Assembly (NCBI GenBank): GCA_037045685.1 | Contig: JBAOII010000024.1 | Coordinates: 19,318-83,317, forward strand | Direction: 5' to 3' | Length of the DNA: 64,000 bases | Source: Competibacter_A sp037045685 | GTDB taxonomy: Bacteria > Pseudomonadota > Gammaproteobacteria > Competibacterales > Competibacteraceae | Part shown: positions 43,473 through 54,408 of the stretch, piece by piece | How positions within the stretch are numbered: position 1 is the stretch's first letter | How the letters are laid out: each line of letters opens with the position of its first letter | Notes under the pieces: generated by a model | What the model saw: the letters and a program-made list of their open reading frames with translations, nothing else | The model's database searches: none | What the model was told of the DNA's origin: nothing | Position numbers and translations under genes: made by a program

Positions 43473-45643
43473 TGGCGACCGAGCCCAATCTGACCGTTTT
43501 CCAACTGACGTTGCGCGCGGACGGCATCGCCGTCGCCACCATCGACGTGCCGGGCGAAAGCCAGAACACCCTGAAAGCCGAATTCGTCGCCGAGGCCACC
43601 GCCTTGCTGGATCGCTTGGAACAGGACGCCGATGTGAGGGGAGTGGTGTTGATCAGCGGCAAACCCGGCTCGTTCGTGGCCGGCGCCGACATCAACATGC
43701 TGCAAGCCTGCCGCACCGCCGCCGAAGCGACCGAACTCTCCAAAACCGGCCAACGCTTTTTCGACCGCTTGGAAGCTTTCAAAGCCCCGGTGGTCGCCGC
43801 GATTGACGGCGCCTGCCTGGGCGGCGGGCTGGAGCTGGCGCTGGCTTGTCATGGCCGGGTCTGCACCGACAACCCCAAAACCGCGCTCGGTCTGCCCGAA
43901 GTGATGCTGGGCGTGCTACCGGGCACCGGCGGCACCCAGCGTCTGCCGCGACGGATCGGGATTCCCGCCGCGCTCGATCTGATGTTGACCGGCAAGCACC
44001 TCGACGCTCGCAAGGCCCACCGCTTGGGGTTGGTGGACGATGTGGCGCCAGCCACCGTTCTGCTGCAAACCGCCGTCGCCCTCGCGCAAAAGCTCCGACA
44101 CGGCCGCCCCGCCGCCCAACGGTCGAGCACGCTGTTCTCGGTCAAGGGCTTGACCAAGCTGGCGCTCGAAGGCAATCCGTTGGGGCGGCGAATCCTGTTC
44201 CAGAAAGCCCGCGAGCAAGTGCTGAGTAAAACCAGGGGCAACTACCCCGCACCGTTGCGCATCATCGACTGCGTGGAAACCGGCGCCAGCCAAGGTTTCG
44301 GGAAGGGGCTGGAAGCGGAAGCGACCCACTTCGGCGAACTGGCGGTCACTCCGCAGGCGCGGCAATTGATGAACCTGTATTTCGCCACCACGGCGCTAAA
44401 AAAGGATACCGGCGTCGCCGACCCGAGCGTGCGACCCAGGCCGATCCGCAAGATCGGGATACTCGGGGCCGGATTGATGGGCGCCGGGATCGGCTACGTC
44501 ACCGCCAGCAAGGCGAAAATCCCGGTGCGGCTCAAGGACAAGGACGCCGCCGGCCTGAATCGCGGCTTGAGCTACATCGACCGATTGATTCACAAACGGT
44601 TGCAACGGCGGTCGCTGTCGTCGTTCTACGCCGGCCAGGAGCGGCGGCGGGTCACGCCGACGCTGGATTTCTCCGGGTTTCAAAATGTGGATTTGGTGAT
44701 CGAGGCGGTGTTTGAAGACCTCAAGCTCAAGCATCAAATGCTGGCCGACATCGAAGCCAATTGCCCCTCCTCCACCATTTTCGCCACCAATACCTCGTCG
44801 CTGCCGATCACCGAGATCGCCGCAGCGGCCCGGCGACCCGAAAACGTCATCGGGATGCACTATTTTTCGCCGGTCGAGAAAATGCCGCTGCTGGAAATCA
44901 TCGCCACGCCGCAGACCGCGCCCGAGGTGATCGCCACCACGGTCGAGTTCGGCCGCAAGCAGGGCAAGACCGTGATCGTGGTCGAGGACGGGGCCGGTTT
45001 CTACGTCAACCGCATCCTCGCGCCCTATATCAATGAGGCCGGCTATCTGCTTGCCGGAGGTGTCGCCATCGACGCCATCGACCGGGCGCTGGTCCAGTTC
45101 GGCTTTCCGGTCGGACCCTTCACGCTGCTGGATGAGGTCGGCATCGACGTCGGTTCCAAGGTCGGGCCGATTCTATACGAGGCGTTTGGCGAGCGAATGA
45201 AACCGGCCGGCGTCGCGGACAAACTGCTGGCTGACGGCCGCTACGGCCGCAAGAGCAAGAAAGGCTTCTATCGCTATGAAGGGGCTAAAAAAGGCGAAAA
45301 ACCGGTGGACAAAAGCGTCTATCCGGTGTTGGGCGCGACCGGCGACAAGATCATGGACGCCAGGGAAATCGTCGAGCGCTGCGTGCTGCCGATGCTCAAC
45401 GAAGCGGCGCTGTGCTGGGACGAAGGGGTAATCCGCAGCCCGCGCGACGGCGACATCGGCGCGGTCTTCGGCATCGGTTTTCCACCTTTCCTGGGCGGTC
45501 CGTTCCGTTACGCCGACAGTCTGGGCATCGCGAACTTGGTCGCGAAACTGGAACAGTACCGGCAGCGCGCGGGCGAACGCTTCCGGCCAGCGGAGATATT
45601 GAGGCGAATGGCCGGGGAACAGCGGTCGTTTTATTCCGACTGA
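43472..45643 (+). CDS. fadJ: Fatty acid oxidation complex alpha subunit (hydratase/dehydrogenase)
   Basis: The 723-residue product fuses an enoyl-CoA hydratase/isomerase (residues about 1-190: SGKPGSFVAGADINML, GACLGGGLELALACHGRV, LPEVMLGVLPGTGGTQRLPR) to a 3-hydroxyacyl-CoA dehydrogenase (from about 325: KIGILGAGLMGAGIGYVTA, FATNTSSLPITEIA, MHYFSPVEKMPLLEII, GFYVNRILAPYINEA). Length and partner identify the FadJ form. With FadI it runs beta-oxidation of acyl-CoAs. It starts on the last base of fadI. Confidence 0.95.
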   Translation: MATEPNLTVFQLTLRADGIAVATIDVPGESQNTLKAEFVAEATALLDRLEQDADVRGVVLISGKPGSFVAGADINMLQACRTAAEATELSKTGQRFFDRLEAFKAPVVAAIDGACLGGGLELALACHGRVCTDNPKTALGLPEVMLGVLPGTGGTQRLPRRIGIPAALDLMLTGKHLDARKAHRLGLVDDVAPATVLLQTAVALAQKLRHGRPAAQRSSTLFSVKGLTKLALEGNPLGRRILFQKAREQVLSKTRGNYPAPLRIIDCVETGASQGFGKGLEAEATHFGELAVTPQARQLMNLYFATTALKKDTGVADPSVRPRPIRKIGILGAGLMGAGIGYVTASKAKIPVRLKDKDAAGLNRGLSYIDRLIHKRLQRRSLSSFYAGQERRRVTPTLDFSGFQNVDLVIEAVFEDLKLKHQMLADIEANCPSSTIFATNTSSLPITEIAAAARRPENVIGMHYFSPVEKMPLLEIIATPQTAPEVIATTVEFGRKQGKTVIVVEDGAGFYVNRILAPYINEAGYLLAGGVAIDAIDRALVQFGFPVGPFTLLDEVGIDVGSKVGPILYEAFGERMKPAGVADKLLADGRYGRKSKKGFYRYEGAKKGEKPVDKSVYPVLGATGDKIMDAREIVERCVLPMLNEAALCWDEGVIRSPRDGDIGAVFGIGFPPFLGGPFRYADSLGIANLVAKLEQYRQRAGERFRPAEILRRMAGEQRSFYSD

Positions 45644-45651
45644 ACCATCCC

Positions 45652-45685
45652 TTCCCGTCGCCGACTTCGTGGATGGCGACGGGAA
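45652..45685. repeat. 11-bp inverted repeat after fadJ
   Basis: TTCCCGTCGCC (45652-45662) pairs with GGCGACGGGAA (45675-45685). It starts 8 bp after the fadJ stop; no T-run follows on either strand, so it may be an RNA-stabilising or factor-dependent termination hairpin. Confidence 0.55.
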
Positions 45686-45747
45686 AAATTCCACCGTGGG
45701 TTTGTGGCACAATGACCTCGCGCAATCGAACATCCGGAGGTGCCCCC

Positions 45748-46326
45748 ATGCCCTTGCAACCCAAACCCCGCCTGACTCCCGAAGATTATCTTGCCATCGA
45801 ACGCAGCGCCGACTTCAAGAGCGAATATTTCGATGGCGAAATCTTCGCCATGACCGGCGCCAGCGCAGCGCACAACATCATCACGCTCAACGTCGGCTCC
45901 GAAATCCGGCAGCAACTCAAAAACCGGCCCTGTATCGCTTATTCCAACGACATGCGCGTCAAGGTCGATCCGACTGGGCTATACACCTACCCCGATCTGG
46001 TGGTGGTCTGCGGCAAAGCCCAGTTAGAAGATGCGCATCTCGATACTTTGCTGAACCCGACCCTGATCGTCGAAGTGCTGTCGGATTCCACCGAAGCCTA
46101 CGACCGGGGCCGCAAGTTCGAGCATTACCGCAAGCTGGAATCCTTGGCCGAGTACGTGCTGATCTCCCAGCACTGGCCGCACGTCGAATCCTATCGGCGA
46201 CAACCGGACCACCACTGGCTGCTGACTGAATCCAGCGGCCTGGACGGCGTGCTGCGGCTGGAGTCCATCGACTGCGAGCTGGCGCTGGCGGAAGTCTACG
46301 ACAAGGTGGAGCTGAAAAACGCCTGA
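45748..46326 (+). CDS. Uma2 family (DUF820) putative endonuclease-like protein
   Basis: The 192-residue product shows the full Uma2 pattern: MTPEDYL-like LTPEDYLAIERSADFKSEYFDGEIFAMTG, NDMRVKVDPTGLYTYPDLVVVCG with the aspartate, LIVEVLSDSTEAYDRGRKFEHYRKL with E and K of the PD-(D/E)XK-like core, and EYVLISQHWPHVESYRR. CGGAGG precedes the ATG. Its base composition is like the genome, unlike the AT-rich Uma2 gene at 10.3 kb. Function is not established for the family. Confidence 0.88.
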   Translation: MPLQPKPRLTPEDYLAIERSADFKSEYFDGEIFAMTGASAAHNIITLNVGSEIRQQLKNRPCIAYSNDMRVKVDPTGLYTYPDLVVVCGKAQLEDAHLDTLLNPTLIVEVLSDSTEAYDRGRKFEHYRKLESLAEYVLISQHWPHVESYRRQPDHHWLLTESSGLDGVLRLESIDCELALAEVYDKVELKNA

Positions 46327-46355
46327 CGAAGCCGGCGGGCGAGCAGGTCCCGTTC

Positions 46356-46364
46356 TGCTATCAT
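46356..46364 (+). promoter_or_regulatory. Candidate extended -10 promoter for suhB
   Basis: TGCTATCAT lies 55 bp before the suhB ATG; no clear -35 is seen. Confidence 0.35.
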
Positions 46365-46418
46365 GGCACGCCCGCGCCGGATACCCCGGCGACCGTTCTT
46401 CAAGCGACCCGAACCGCC

Positions 46419-47219
46419 ATGAATCCAGTTTTGACCATCGCCCAGCGCGCCGCCCTCAGCGCCAGCCGCATCCTGCTCCGCCATTTCGACCATCTCGACC
46501 GGCTGAACGTCACCGCCAAACAGCGCAACGACTTCGTCAGCGAAGCGGACGTACAGGCCGAGCGAGACATCATCCAGATCTTGCGCAAAACCTATCCCAA
46601 CCACGGGATTCTGGCCGAGGAAAGCGGCGAGCAGCCCGGCCAAGACGAATACCAGTGGATCATCGACCCCCTGGACGGCACCACCAACTTCCTGCACGGT
46701 ATCCCGCACTTCGCCATTTCCATCGCTTTCCGCCACAAGAACCGACTGGAAGCGGCGCTGGTCTACGATCCGATCCGGCAGGAGATGTTCACCGCCTCGC
46801 GCGGCGGGAGCGCGCAACTGAACGACCGGCGCATGAGGGTCAGCGGCATTAACTCCCTGGAGAACGCGCTGCTGGGCACCGGATTTCCGTTTCGCCATCC
46901 CCGGCACCGGCCCGCCTACCTCGGCATGTTCGGCGCCCTGTTCGACAAGTGCGCGGAAATCCGTCGCGCCGGCGCGGCGTCGCTGGATCTGGCTTACGTG
47001 GCGACCGGGCGGTTGGACGCCTACTGGGAGATCGGCTTGAAAGCGTGGGATATCGCGGGCGGCGCGCTGCTGGTGCAAGAGGCCGGCGGGTTGGTCAGCG
47101 ATTTCGGCGGCGGCAACGACTTCATGAAAACCGGCAACATCGTCGCCGGCAACCCCAAGGTATTCAAGGCCCTGCTACAGGAGATGCAGCCGCATCTGAC
47201 GCCGGAACTGGCGCGCTAG
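46419..47219 (+). CDS. suhB: Inositol-1-monophosphatase
   Basis: The 266-residue product is SuhB-like: the metal-binding GILAEESGE, WIIDPLDGTTNFLHGIPHFAISIA with the DPxDGT motif, and the C-terminal WDIAGGALLVQEAGG. The RRAGAASLDLAYVATGRLDAYWE block is typical. It hydrolyses myo-inositol monophosphate, and in E. coli SuhB also joins rRNA antitermination complexes. It converges with nadE: the two genes share the palindromic CTAG at their ends (47216-47219). Confidence 0.95.
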   Translation: MNPVLTIAQRAALSASRILLRHFDHLDRLNVTAKQRNDFVSEADVQAERDIIQILRKTYPNHGILAEESGEQPGQDEYQWIIDPLDGTTNFLHGIPHFAISIAFRHKNRLEAALVYDPIRQEMFTASRGGSAQLNDRRMRVSGINSLENALLGTGFPFRHPRHRPAYLGMFGALFDKCAEIRRAGAASLDLAYVATGRLDAYWEIGLKAWDIAGGALLVQEAGGLVSDFGGGNDFMKTGNIVAGNPKVFKALLQEMQPHLTPELAR

Positions 47220-48850
47220 CGCCGGAAGCCCGAAGTGATCGGATAACGCCGGTCGCGGCCGAAAGCGCGCGGGGTGATCCGCACTCCCGGCGCGGCCTGC
47301 CGGCGCTTGTACTCGTTGACGATCACCAGCCGCGCCACCCGCTCCACCGTCGCCGGGTCGAAGCCGGCCGCGATCAGCTCTTCCACCGAGCGGTCTTCCT
47401 CCACGTAACCGTGGAGAATGGCGTCCAACACCTCGTAAGGCGGCAGGCTGTCCTGGTCGGTCTGGTCCGGGCGCAGTTCCGCCGACGGCGGCCGGTCGAA
47501 CACCCGTTGCGGAATCGCCGGCGACTGGCGGTTACGCCAAGCCCCCAGCCGGTAAACCATCGTTTTGAGCACGTCCTTGATCGGGGCGAAACCGCCCGCC
47601 ATGTCGCCGTACAAAGTGGAATAGCCGACCGCCGTTTCGCTCTTGTTGCCGGTGGTCAGCACCATCTTGCCGGTCTTGTTGGAAATCGCCATCAGCAACA
47701 CGCCCCGGCACCGGGCCTGAATGTTCTCCTCGGCGATGTCCGGCGGCAACCCCGCGAACACCGGTTGCAGGATTTGCAAAAAGGACTGGAACGCCGGTTC
47801 GATGGGCAGGAGATGGTATTTGACCCCCAGCGCCTTCGCTTCCAGCTCGGCGTCGGTGTTGCTCATGTCGGCGGTATAGCGCGAGGGCATCAGCACCGCC
47901 TCGACCCGCTCCGGCCCCAGCGCGTCCACCGCGATGGCCAGGGTCAACGCCGAGTCGATGCCGCCGGACAGCCCCAGCACCACGCCGGGAAAGCCGTTTT
48001 TTTCGACGTAATCGCGCACGCCGAGCACCAGGGCCCGATAGATGCCTTCCTCCGCGCCCGGCTCTTCGGCGATGTCGCCCGGAACCGGCGTCAGACCGGC
48101 CTCCGAAAGCCGGAAATCCACCGGGTACAAACCGGCGGCGAAGAACGGCGCCCGCTGGGTCAGCGCGCCATCGGCGCCGACCACCACCGAACCGCCGTCG
48201 AACACCAGCTCGTCCTGACCGCCCAGCAGGTTGACGTACACGATGGGGATGTGGCCTTCCCGCGTCCGCTGGCGCAGCACCTCCAACCGCTGACCGCCCT
48301 TGCCGGCGTGATACGGCGAGGCGTTGAGATTGACCAGCAGTTGCGCGCCGGCCTCGGCCGCCCGCGCCACCGGCCCCGGCAACCAGACATCCTCGCAGAT
48401 GGTCACGCCGACCCGCACCCCGGCCACCGTCACCACCGCCGGGGCCTCGCCCGGCACGAAGTAGCGCTTCTCGTCGAACACGCTGTAATTCGGCAACCAC
48501 TGCTTGTAATACGTCGCCCGCATCGCGCCGCCGTCCAGCACCACGGCGGCGTTGCGCAAGCCTTCCGGCGTCGGCAAGGGGCAGCCGACCACGGCGGCGA
48601 TGCCCCGAATCCCGTCGCACAGCCGCTGCAACGCGGGCTCCACTTGCCGGACAAAACCGGGACGCAGCAGCAAGTCCTCCGGCGGATAGCCGGTGATGGT
48701 GAGTTCCGGGAAGACGATCAGATCGGCCCGCAAGCGGTCGCGGGCTTCGGCGGCGGCGGCGATAATCTGGTCGGTATTGCCTTGAATATCGCCGACCAGG
48801 AAGTCGAGTTGGGCCATCGCGACCCGGAAGGAGGTGACGGGAGCGTTCAT
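47216..48850 (-). CDS. nadE: Glutamine-dependent NAD(+) synthase
   Basis: The 544-residue protein joins an N-terminal nitrilase-like glutaminase (residues 1-265: LIVFPELTITGYPPEDLLL with the Glu, YKQWLPNYSVFDEKRYF with Lys, GVTICEDVWLPGP with the Cys nucleophile) to a C-terminal ATP-pyrophosphatase synthase (LGLSGGIDSALTLAIAVDALG, MSNTDAELEAKALGV, TTGNKSETAVGYSTLYGDMAGGF). It amidates nicotinic acid adenine dinucleotide to NAD. Start ATG 48850 agrees with the family. The sucCD genes lie upstream on the same strand. Confidence 0.96.
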   Translation of the reverse strand: MNAPVTSFRVAMAQLDFLVGDIQGNTDQIIAAAAEARDRLRADLIVFPELTITGYPPEDLLLRPGFVRQVEPALQRLCDGIRGIAAVVGCPLPTPEGLRNAAVVLDGGAMRATYYKQWLPNYSVFDEKRYFVPGEAPAVVTVAGVRVGVTICEDVWLPGPVARAAEAGAQLLVNLNASPYHAGKGGQRLEVLRQRTREGHIPIVYVNLLGGQDELVFDGGSVVVGADGALTQRAPFFAAGLYPVDFRLSEAGLTPVPGDIAEEPGAEEGIYRALVLGVRDYVEKNGFPGVVLGLSGGIDSALTLAIAVDALGPERVEAVLMPSRYTADMSNTDAELEAKALGVKYHLLPIEPAFQSFLQILQPVFAGLPPDIAEENIQARCRGVLLMAISNKTGKMVLTTGNKSETAVGYSTLYGDMAGGFAPIKDVLKTMVYRLGAWRNRQSPAIPQRVFDRPPSAELRPDQTDQDSLPPYEVLDAILHGYVEEDRSVEELIAAGFDPATVERVARLVIVNEYKRRQAAPGVRITPRAFGRDRRYPITSGFRR

Positions 48851-48918
48851 GGCGGAAGGGCTGCCTCCTCGGGCGGTTCGACGGGCGGGAATTCGGCGGC
48901 GGGGATCGAACAAGACAC

Positions 48919-48940
48919 AAGGGGCGCTCGCGCGCCCCTT
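48919..48940 (-). terminator. Hairpin after sucD
   Basis: AAGGGGCGC pairs with GCGCCCCTT around TCGC (plus-strand reading), 9 bp perfect, 30 bp behind the sucD stop. The following minus-strand sequence GTGTCTTG is only mildly T-rich, so it may be a weak terminator or an mRNA 3'-end stabiliser. Confidence 0.55.
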
Positions 48941-48969
48941 GCCGATTCGCAGCGGATCGCGATCCGACG

Positions 48970-49848
48970 TTAACCGGGGAAAAACGCCTTCATGGCGGCG
49001 CCGATGTCGGCCGGGGAGCGGACGATCTTGGCGCCCGCCGCTTCCAGCGCCGCAAACTTGTCTTTCGCCGTGCCCTTGCCGCCCATGATGATGGCGCCGG
49101 CGTGGCCCATGCGCTTGCCCGGAGGCGCGGTGACACCCGCGATATAGGCCACCACCGGCTTCTTGATGTTGGCCTTGATGTACGCCGCGCCCTCTTCCTC
49201 GGCGCTGCCGCCGATCTCGCCGACCATCACGATGCCTTCGGTCTGCGGGTCGTCCTTGAACAGCTTCAGCACGTCGATGAAGCTCATGCCGTGGATCGGG
49301 TCGCCGCCGATGCCGATGCAAGTGGACTGGCCCAGACCGGCCTGGGTGGTCTGATAGACCGCTTCATACGTCAGCGTGCCGGAGCGGGAGACGATACCGA
49401 TCTTGCCGGGCAGGTGGATGTGGCCCGGCATGATGCCCATCTTGCAACCGCCGGGGGTGATCACGCCCGGACAGTTCGGGCCGATCAGATAGACGTCCGG
49501 GTAGTTGTTGGTCAGCACCGCCTTGACCTTCAGCATGTCCGTGACCGGAATGCCCTCGGTGATGCAGGCGATGACCTTGATGCCGGCGTCGGCCGCTTCC
49601 AGGATGGCGTCGCCGGCGAAGGCGGCGGGGACATAGATCATGCTGGCGTCGGCGCCGGTGGCGGCCACCGCCTCGTACACGGTGTTGAACACCGGCTTGC
49701 CGAGATGGGTGGTGCCGCCCTTGCCGGGGCTGATGCCGCCGACCAGGTTGGTGCCGTAGGCGATGGCCTGCTCGGCGTGGAAAGTGCCCTGCGAGCCGGT
49801 GAAGCCCTGGCAGATGACCTTGGTGTCTTTATTGATCAGAATGCTCAT
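48970..49848 (-). CDS. sucD: Succinyl-CoA synthetase (ADP-forming), alpha subunit
   Basis: The 292-residue alpha subunit of the citric-acid-cycle enzyme. Seen: the CoA-binding CQGFTGSQGTFHAEQAIAYGTN, YVPAAFAGDAILEAADAGI, ITEGIPVTDMLKVKA, GPNCPGVITPGGCKMGIMPG, GEIGGSAEEEGAAY and the phosphohistidine region MGHAGAIIMGGKGTAKDK. It follows sucC by 46 bp on the same strand. Confidence 0.97.
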   Translation of the reverse strand: MSILINKDTKVICQGFTGSQGTFHAEQAIAYGTNLVGGISPGKGGTTHLGKPVFNTVYEAVAATGADASMIYVPAAFAGDAILEAADAGIKVIACITEGIPVTDMLKVKAVLTNNYPDVYLIGPNCPGVITPGGCKMGIMPGHIHLPGKIGIVSRSGTLTYEAVYQTTQAGLGQSTCIGIGGDPIHGMSFIDVLKLFKDDPQTEGIVMVGEIGGSAEEEGAAYIKANIKKPVVAYIAGVTAPPGKRMGHAGAIIMGGKGTAKDKFAALEAAGAKIVRSPADIGAAMKAFFPG

Positions 49849-49894
49849 GGTCGTCTCGTTCTCTCTGGATCGTGGAAACCGAATGCGCGCCGGA

Positions 49895-51061
<1,167 letters not shown>

Positions 51062-51228
51062 GCGGATTACATCCCCCTTTTTCAGTGAGGTTGCGATTGT
51101 ACGCCGATATGTCCCAATCTTCACGCTCGCCGTGAAATTGGCCTCGGCCGGCCCATCCTGGCGCCGGTAGTTTACAATTATAGATCAATCGCCCCTTCGG
51201 AAAAATCGCGTTCCTTTCCCGCTCCGCC

Positions 51229-52926
51229 ATGACCGCCGCCGATCTGCTCGCCGACATCCCCGCCGACCGCAATCTGGATCGCCGCCATCTGTGGCGGGTG
51301 TTTCGGGTTTCCAATTTCTATCGGCTGATCCTGGCGGCCCTGCTGCTGACGATGTTCGCCCTGGACGAGCAGAGCCGCCTGTTCGGCAAGCAATACCCGA
51401 CCCTGTTTCTCGACACGGCGCTGGCCTACATGGCGTTCGCGCTGCTCGGCATCGCCGGCAGCTACTGGCGGCGGCTGAAGCTGGCGGTGCAGGCCCACTT
51501 GCAGATGCTGGTGGACCTGGCGGCCCTGACCGTCATGATCCACGCCTCGGGCGGTCTGTCCAGCAGCCTGAACAGCCTGCTGATCACCGCCGTCGCCGCC
51601 AGCAGCATCCTGCTGCCCCTGAGTTCGGCGCTGCTGTCCGCCGCGCTGGGCTTTTTCCTGCTGACGGGCTCCTGGCTGGTCACGCAGTGGCGGGCCGGCG
51701 GGGCGGCGGCGCGAATCGGCCAGCCATCGGAGGGCGGGTTCGATCTGCTGGAGCCGCTGCGCGCCGCCTCCGACGATTGGGTCCGGCTGGGGATCATCGG
51801 CGCCGCGCTGTTCATCGCCGCCGGACTGAGCAACGCGCTGGCGGAGCGGGCGAGGCGAGGCGAGGCGCTGGCCCGGCGCCGCACCTGGGAGCTGCTGGAA
51901 ATCGCCGAGCTGAACCAGGGCATCATTCGCCACCTGCAAAGCGGGGTGGTGGTGGTGGATCGCGCCGACCAGGTTCGACTGTTGAACGACACCGCCCGGG
52001 AACTGCTGGCTTGCCCGGCGGCGCGGCCGGCGGTTTCCTTGCGCGAGCTGTCGCCGCCGCTCTACCGGCGGCTTGAGGAATGGCGGGATGGAGCCATCGA
52101 CATCCGCTCCTTCCGGCCGATCGACCATCGCTCGGAACTGATCCCGCGCTTCACCCGGCTGAGCGGCAACCACGCCAAGAACGTGGTGATCCTGCTGGAG
52201 GACTCCGAGCAGGTCGCCGAACGCTTGCGGCAAATCAAGCTGGCGGCGCTGGGCCGGCTGACGGCGGGCATCGCCCACGAGATCCGCAACCCGCTGGCGG
52301 CGATCAGCCACGCCGCCCAACTGTTGCAGGAATCGACCGGAGCCAGCGCCGGCGACCGGCGGCTGGGGCAGATCGTCCACGACAACGTCAAGCGGGCCAA
52401 CCGCATCATCAACGACGTGCTGGATCTGGCTCGCCGCGACCGGGTCAAGCCCGAGCGATTCGCGCTGGCGCCCTGGCTGGAAACTTTTTCCCAGGAATTT
52501 CGCTGCGGGCTGGAGGGCGCGTCGCCCGACTGGCGGCAGACGGTCGAGCCGGACGGGCTGGAGATCACCTTCGATCCCCACCAGCTGCGGCAAGTGCTGT
52601 GGAACCTGTGCGCCAACGCCTGCCAGCACGGCGTTCGACCCGGCGAAACCGCCGCGATCGCGCTGGAGGCGAGCGTGGAGCCCGGCCGAGGCCGGCCGTT
52701 TTTGGACGTGCGCGACGCCGGCCCCGGCGTCGCGCCGGAAAACGCCGACAAACTGTTCGAGCCGTTTTTCACCACCCGCTCCAAGGGCACCGGCCTGGGG
52801 CTGTATTTGGCGCGGGAACTGTGCGAAGCCAACCGCGCCCATTTACAATACCTGCCCGTTCCCGAGGGTGGTAGCCGCTTCCGCATCACCTTCGCTCCCG
52901 CGAGCCCAGCCATGGAGATGGATTGA
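51229..52926 (+). CDS. pilS: PilS-type sensor histidine kinase
   Basis: The 565-residue protein has an N-terminal membrane region of about six helices (residues 28-205: LILAALLLTMFAL, AYMAFALLGIAGSYW, SILLPLSSALLSAALGFFLL, LGIIGAALFIAAGL), a PAS-like segment (IIRHLQSGVVVVDRADQVRLLN) and a kinase core: H-box AHEIRNPLAAISHAAQLL with His350, N-box RQVLWNLCANACQHG, and G boxes DAGPGVAPENADKLFEPFFTT, GTGLGLYLARELCE. Topology and partner identify PilS, the sensor for type IV pilin transcription. Its stop overlaps the pilR start. Confidence 0.93.
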   Translation: MTAADLLADIPADRNLDRRHLWRVFRVSNFYRLILAALLLTMFALDEQSRLFGKQYPTLFLDTALAYMAFALLGIAGSYWRRLKLAVQAHLQMLVDLAALTVMIHASGGLSSSLNSLLITAVAASSILLPLSSALLSAALGFFLLTGSWLVTQWRAGGAAARIGQPSEGGFDLLEPLRAASDDWVRLGIIGAALFIAAGLSNALAERARRGEALARRRTWELLEIAELNQGIIRHLQSGVVVVDRADQVRLLNDTARELLACPAARPAVSLRELSPPLYRRLEEWRDGAIDIRSFRPIDHRSELIPRFTRLSGNHAKNVVILLEDSEQVAERLRQIKLAALGRLTAGIAHEIRNPLAAISHAAQLLQESTGASAGDRRLGQIVHDNVKRANRIINDVLDLARRDRVKPERFALAPWLETFSQEFRCGLEGASPDWRQTVEPDGLEITFDPHQLRQVLWNLCANACQHGVRPGETAAIALEASVEPGRGRPFLDVRDAGPGVAPENADKLFEPFFTTRSKGTGLGLYLARELCEANRAHLQYLPVPEGGSRFRITFAPASPAMEMD

Positions 52927-54402
52927 TGGACGACCGCAACGCCTTGATCGTGGACGACGAAGCCGACATCCGCGAGCTGATCGAGATGACGCTGCTGCCG
53001 CTCGGCGTCACCTGCCTGCCGGCGGAAACCCTGAGCATGGCCCGCGCCCTGCTCAAGCGCCAGCCGCTCAGCTTTTGCATCACCGACCTGCGCCTGCCGG
53101 ACGGCAACGGCCTGGAGCTGGTGGCGCACATCCAAAAGCATTATCCCAATCTGCCGGTGGCGGTGATCACCGCCCACGGCAACGTGGAAAGCGCGGTGGA
53201 AGCCCTGAAGCTGGGCGCGTTCGACTTCATTTCCAAGCCGTTCGAGATTTCGGTGCTGCGCGACATCGTGGCGACGGCCTTGCGGCTGAACCGGGGCGGC
53301 GACGCGCGCGCCGGCGACAGCCGCCCGCCCCTGCTGCTGGGCCGTTCGGCGGCGATGGAAGACGTGCGGGCGCTGATCGCCAAGCTGGCGCGCAGCCAGG
53401 CGCCGATCCTGATCAGCGGCGAATCCGGCACCGGCAAGGAGCTGGCCGCGCGCTTGGTCCACCAGTCCGGGCCGCGCGCCGACAAGCCGTTCGTGCCGGT
53501 CAACTGCGGGGCGATCCCCGAGCAACTGATGGAGAGCGAGTTTTTCGGTTACAAGAAAGGCAGCTTCACCGGGGCCAACCAGGACAAAACCGGCCTGTTC
53601 CAGGCGGCGCAAGGCGGCACCCTGTTTCTGGACGAGGTGGCCGAACTGCCGATGCACATGCAGGTCAAGCTGTTGCGCGCGATCCAGGAGCGGGCGGTGC
53701 GGCCGGTCGGGGCGCCGGCCGAGGTCGCCATCGACGTGCGGATTCTCAGCGCCAGCCACAAAAATCTGGCGGCCCTGGTGCGCGACGGCACCTTCCGTCA
53801 GGATTTGTTTTACCGGCTGAACGTGATCGAATTGCGGATGCCGAGCCTGCGCGAGCACCTGGACGATGTTCCCGATCTGGTGACGGCCACTTTCGAGCGG
53901 CTGAGCCGGCAGTCGGGAGCGCCCCGGCCGCTGGTGACGCCGTCCGCCTTGCAGGCGCTGCAACGCTACGCCTTTCCCGGCAACATCCGCGAGCTGGAAA
54001 ACATCTTGGAGCGGGCGTTCACGCTGTGCGAAAACGGCGTCATCCAGCCCGAAGATCTGCTGTTGCCGGCGACCACCGGCGTGTCGATGCCCTTGGTCGC
54101 GCCGGCCGCGCCCGGCCCCGCGCCGATCCGAGCCCGAACCGGCCACCCTGCGGCCCGGCCCGGCCACGATCCGGCCCGAACCGGCCACATCGCCCGCGCC
54201 GGCTCGCTATCAGGACGAACCCAAGACCCAGCCCATGCTGCCGATGGTCAACAATCTGGAGGGTTATTTGGAGGGGCTGGAAAAAGCGGCGATCCTGCGG
54301 GCCCTGGAAGCGACCCGCTACAACAAGACCGCCGCCGCCGAAAAGCTGGGCATCAGCTTCCGGGCGCTGCGCTACCGGCTCAAAAAGCTCGGTTTGGAAT
54401 GA
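52926..54402 (+). pseudogene. pilR: PilR-type sigma-54 response regulator, frameshift before the DNA-binding domain
   Basis: Receiver domain 1-120 with Asp54 (CITDLRLPDGNG); AAA+ sigma-54 activator domain about 140-375 with GESGTGKELAARLVH, the sigma-54 contact loop GSFTGA, LFLDEVAELPMHMQ and FPGNIRELENILERAF. The frame is lost near 54118: one extra base; the correct frame continues SEPEPATLRPGPATIRPEP into LEGYLEGLEKAAILRALEA and the Fis-type helix-turn-helix NKTAAAEKLGISFRALRYRL, ending at 54402. Read as given the protein lacks its DNA-binding domain. Restored length about 491 residues. Probably intact in the organism. Confidence 0.88.
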
Positions 54403-54408
54403 GGGGCA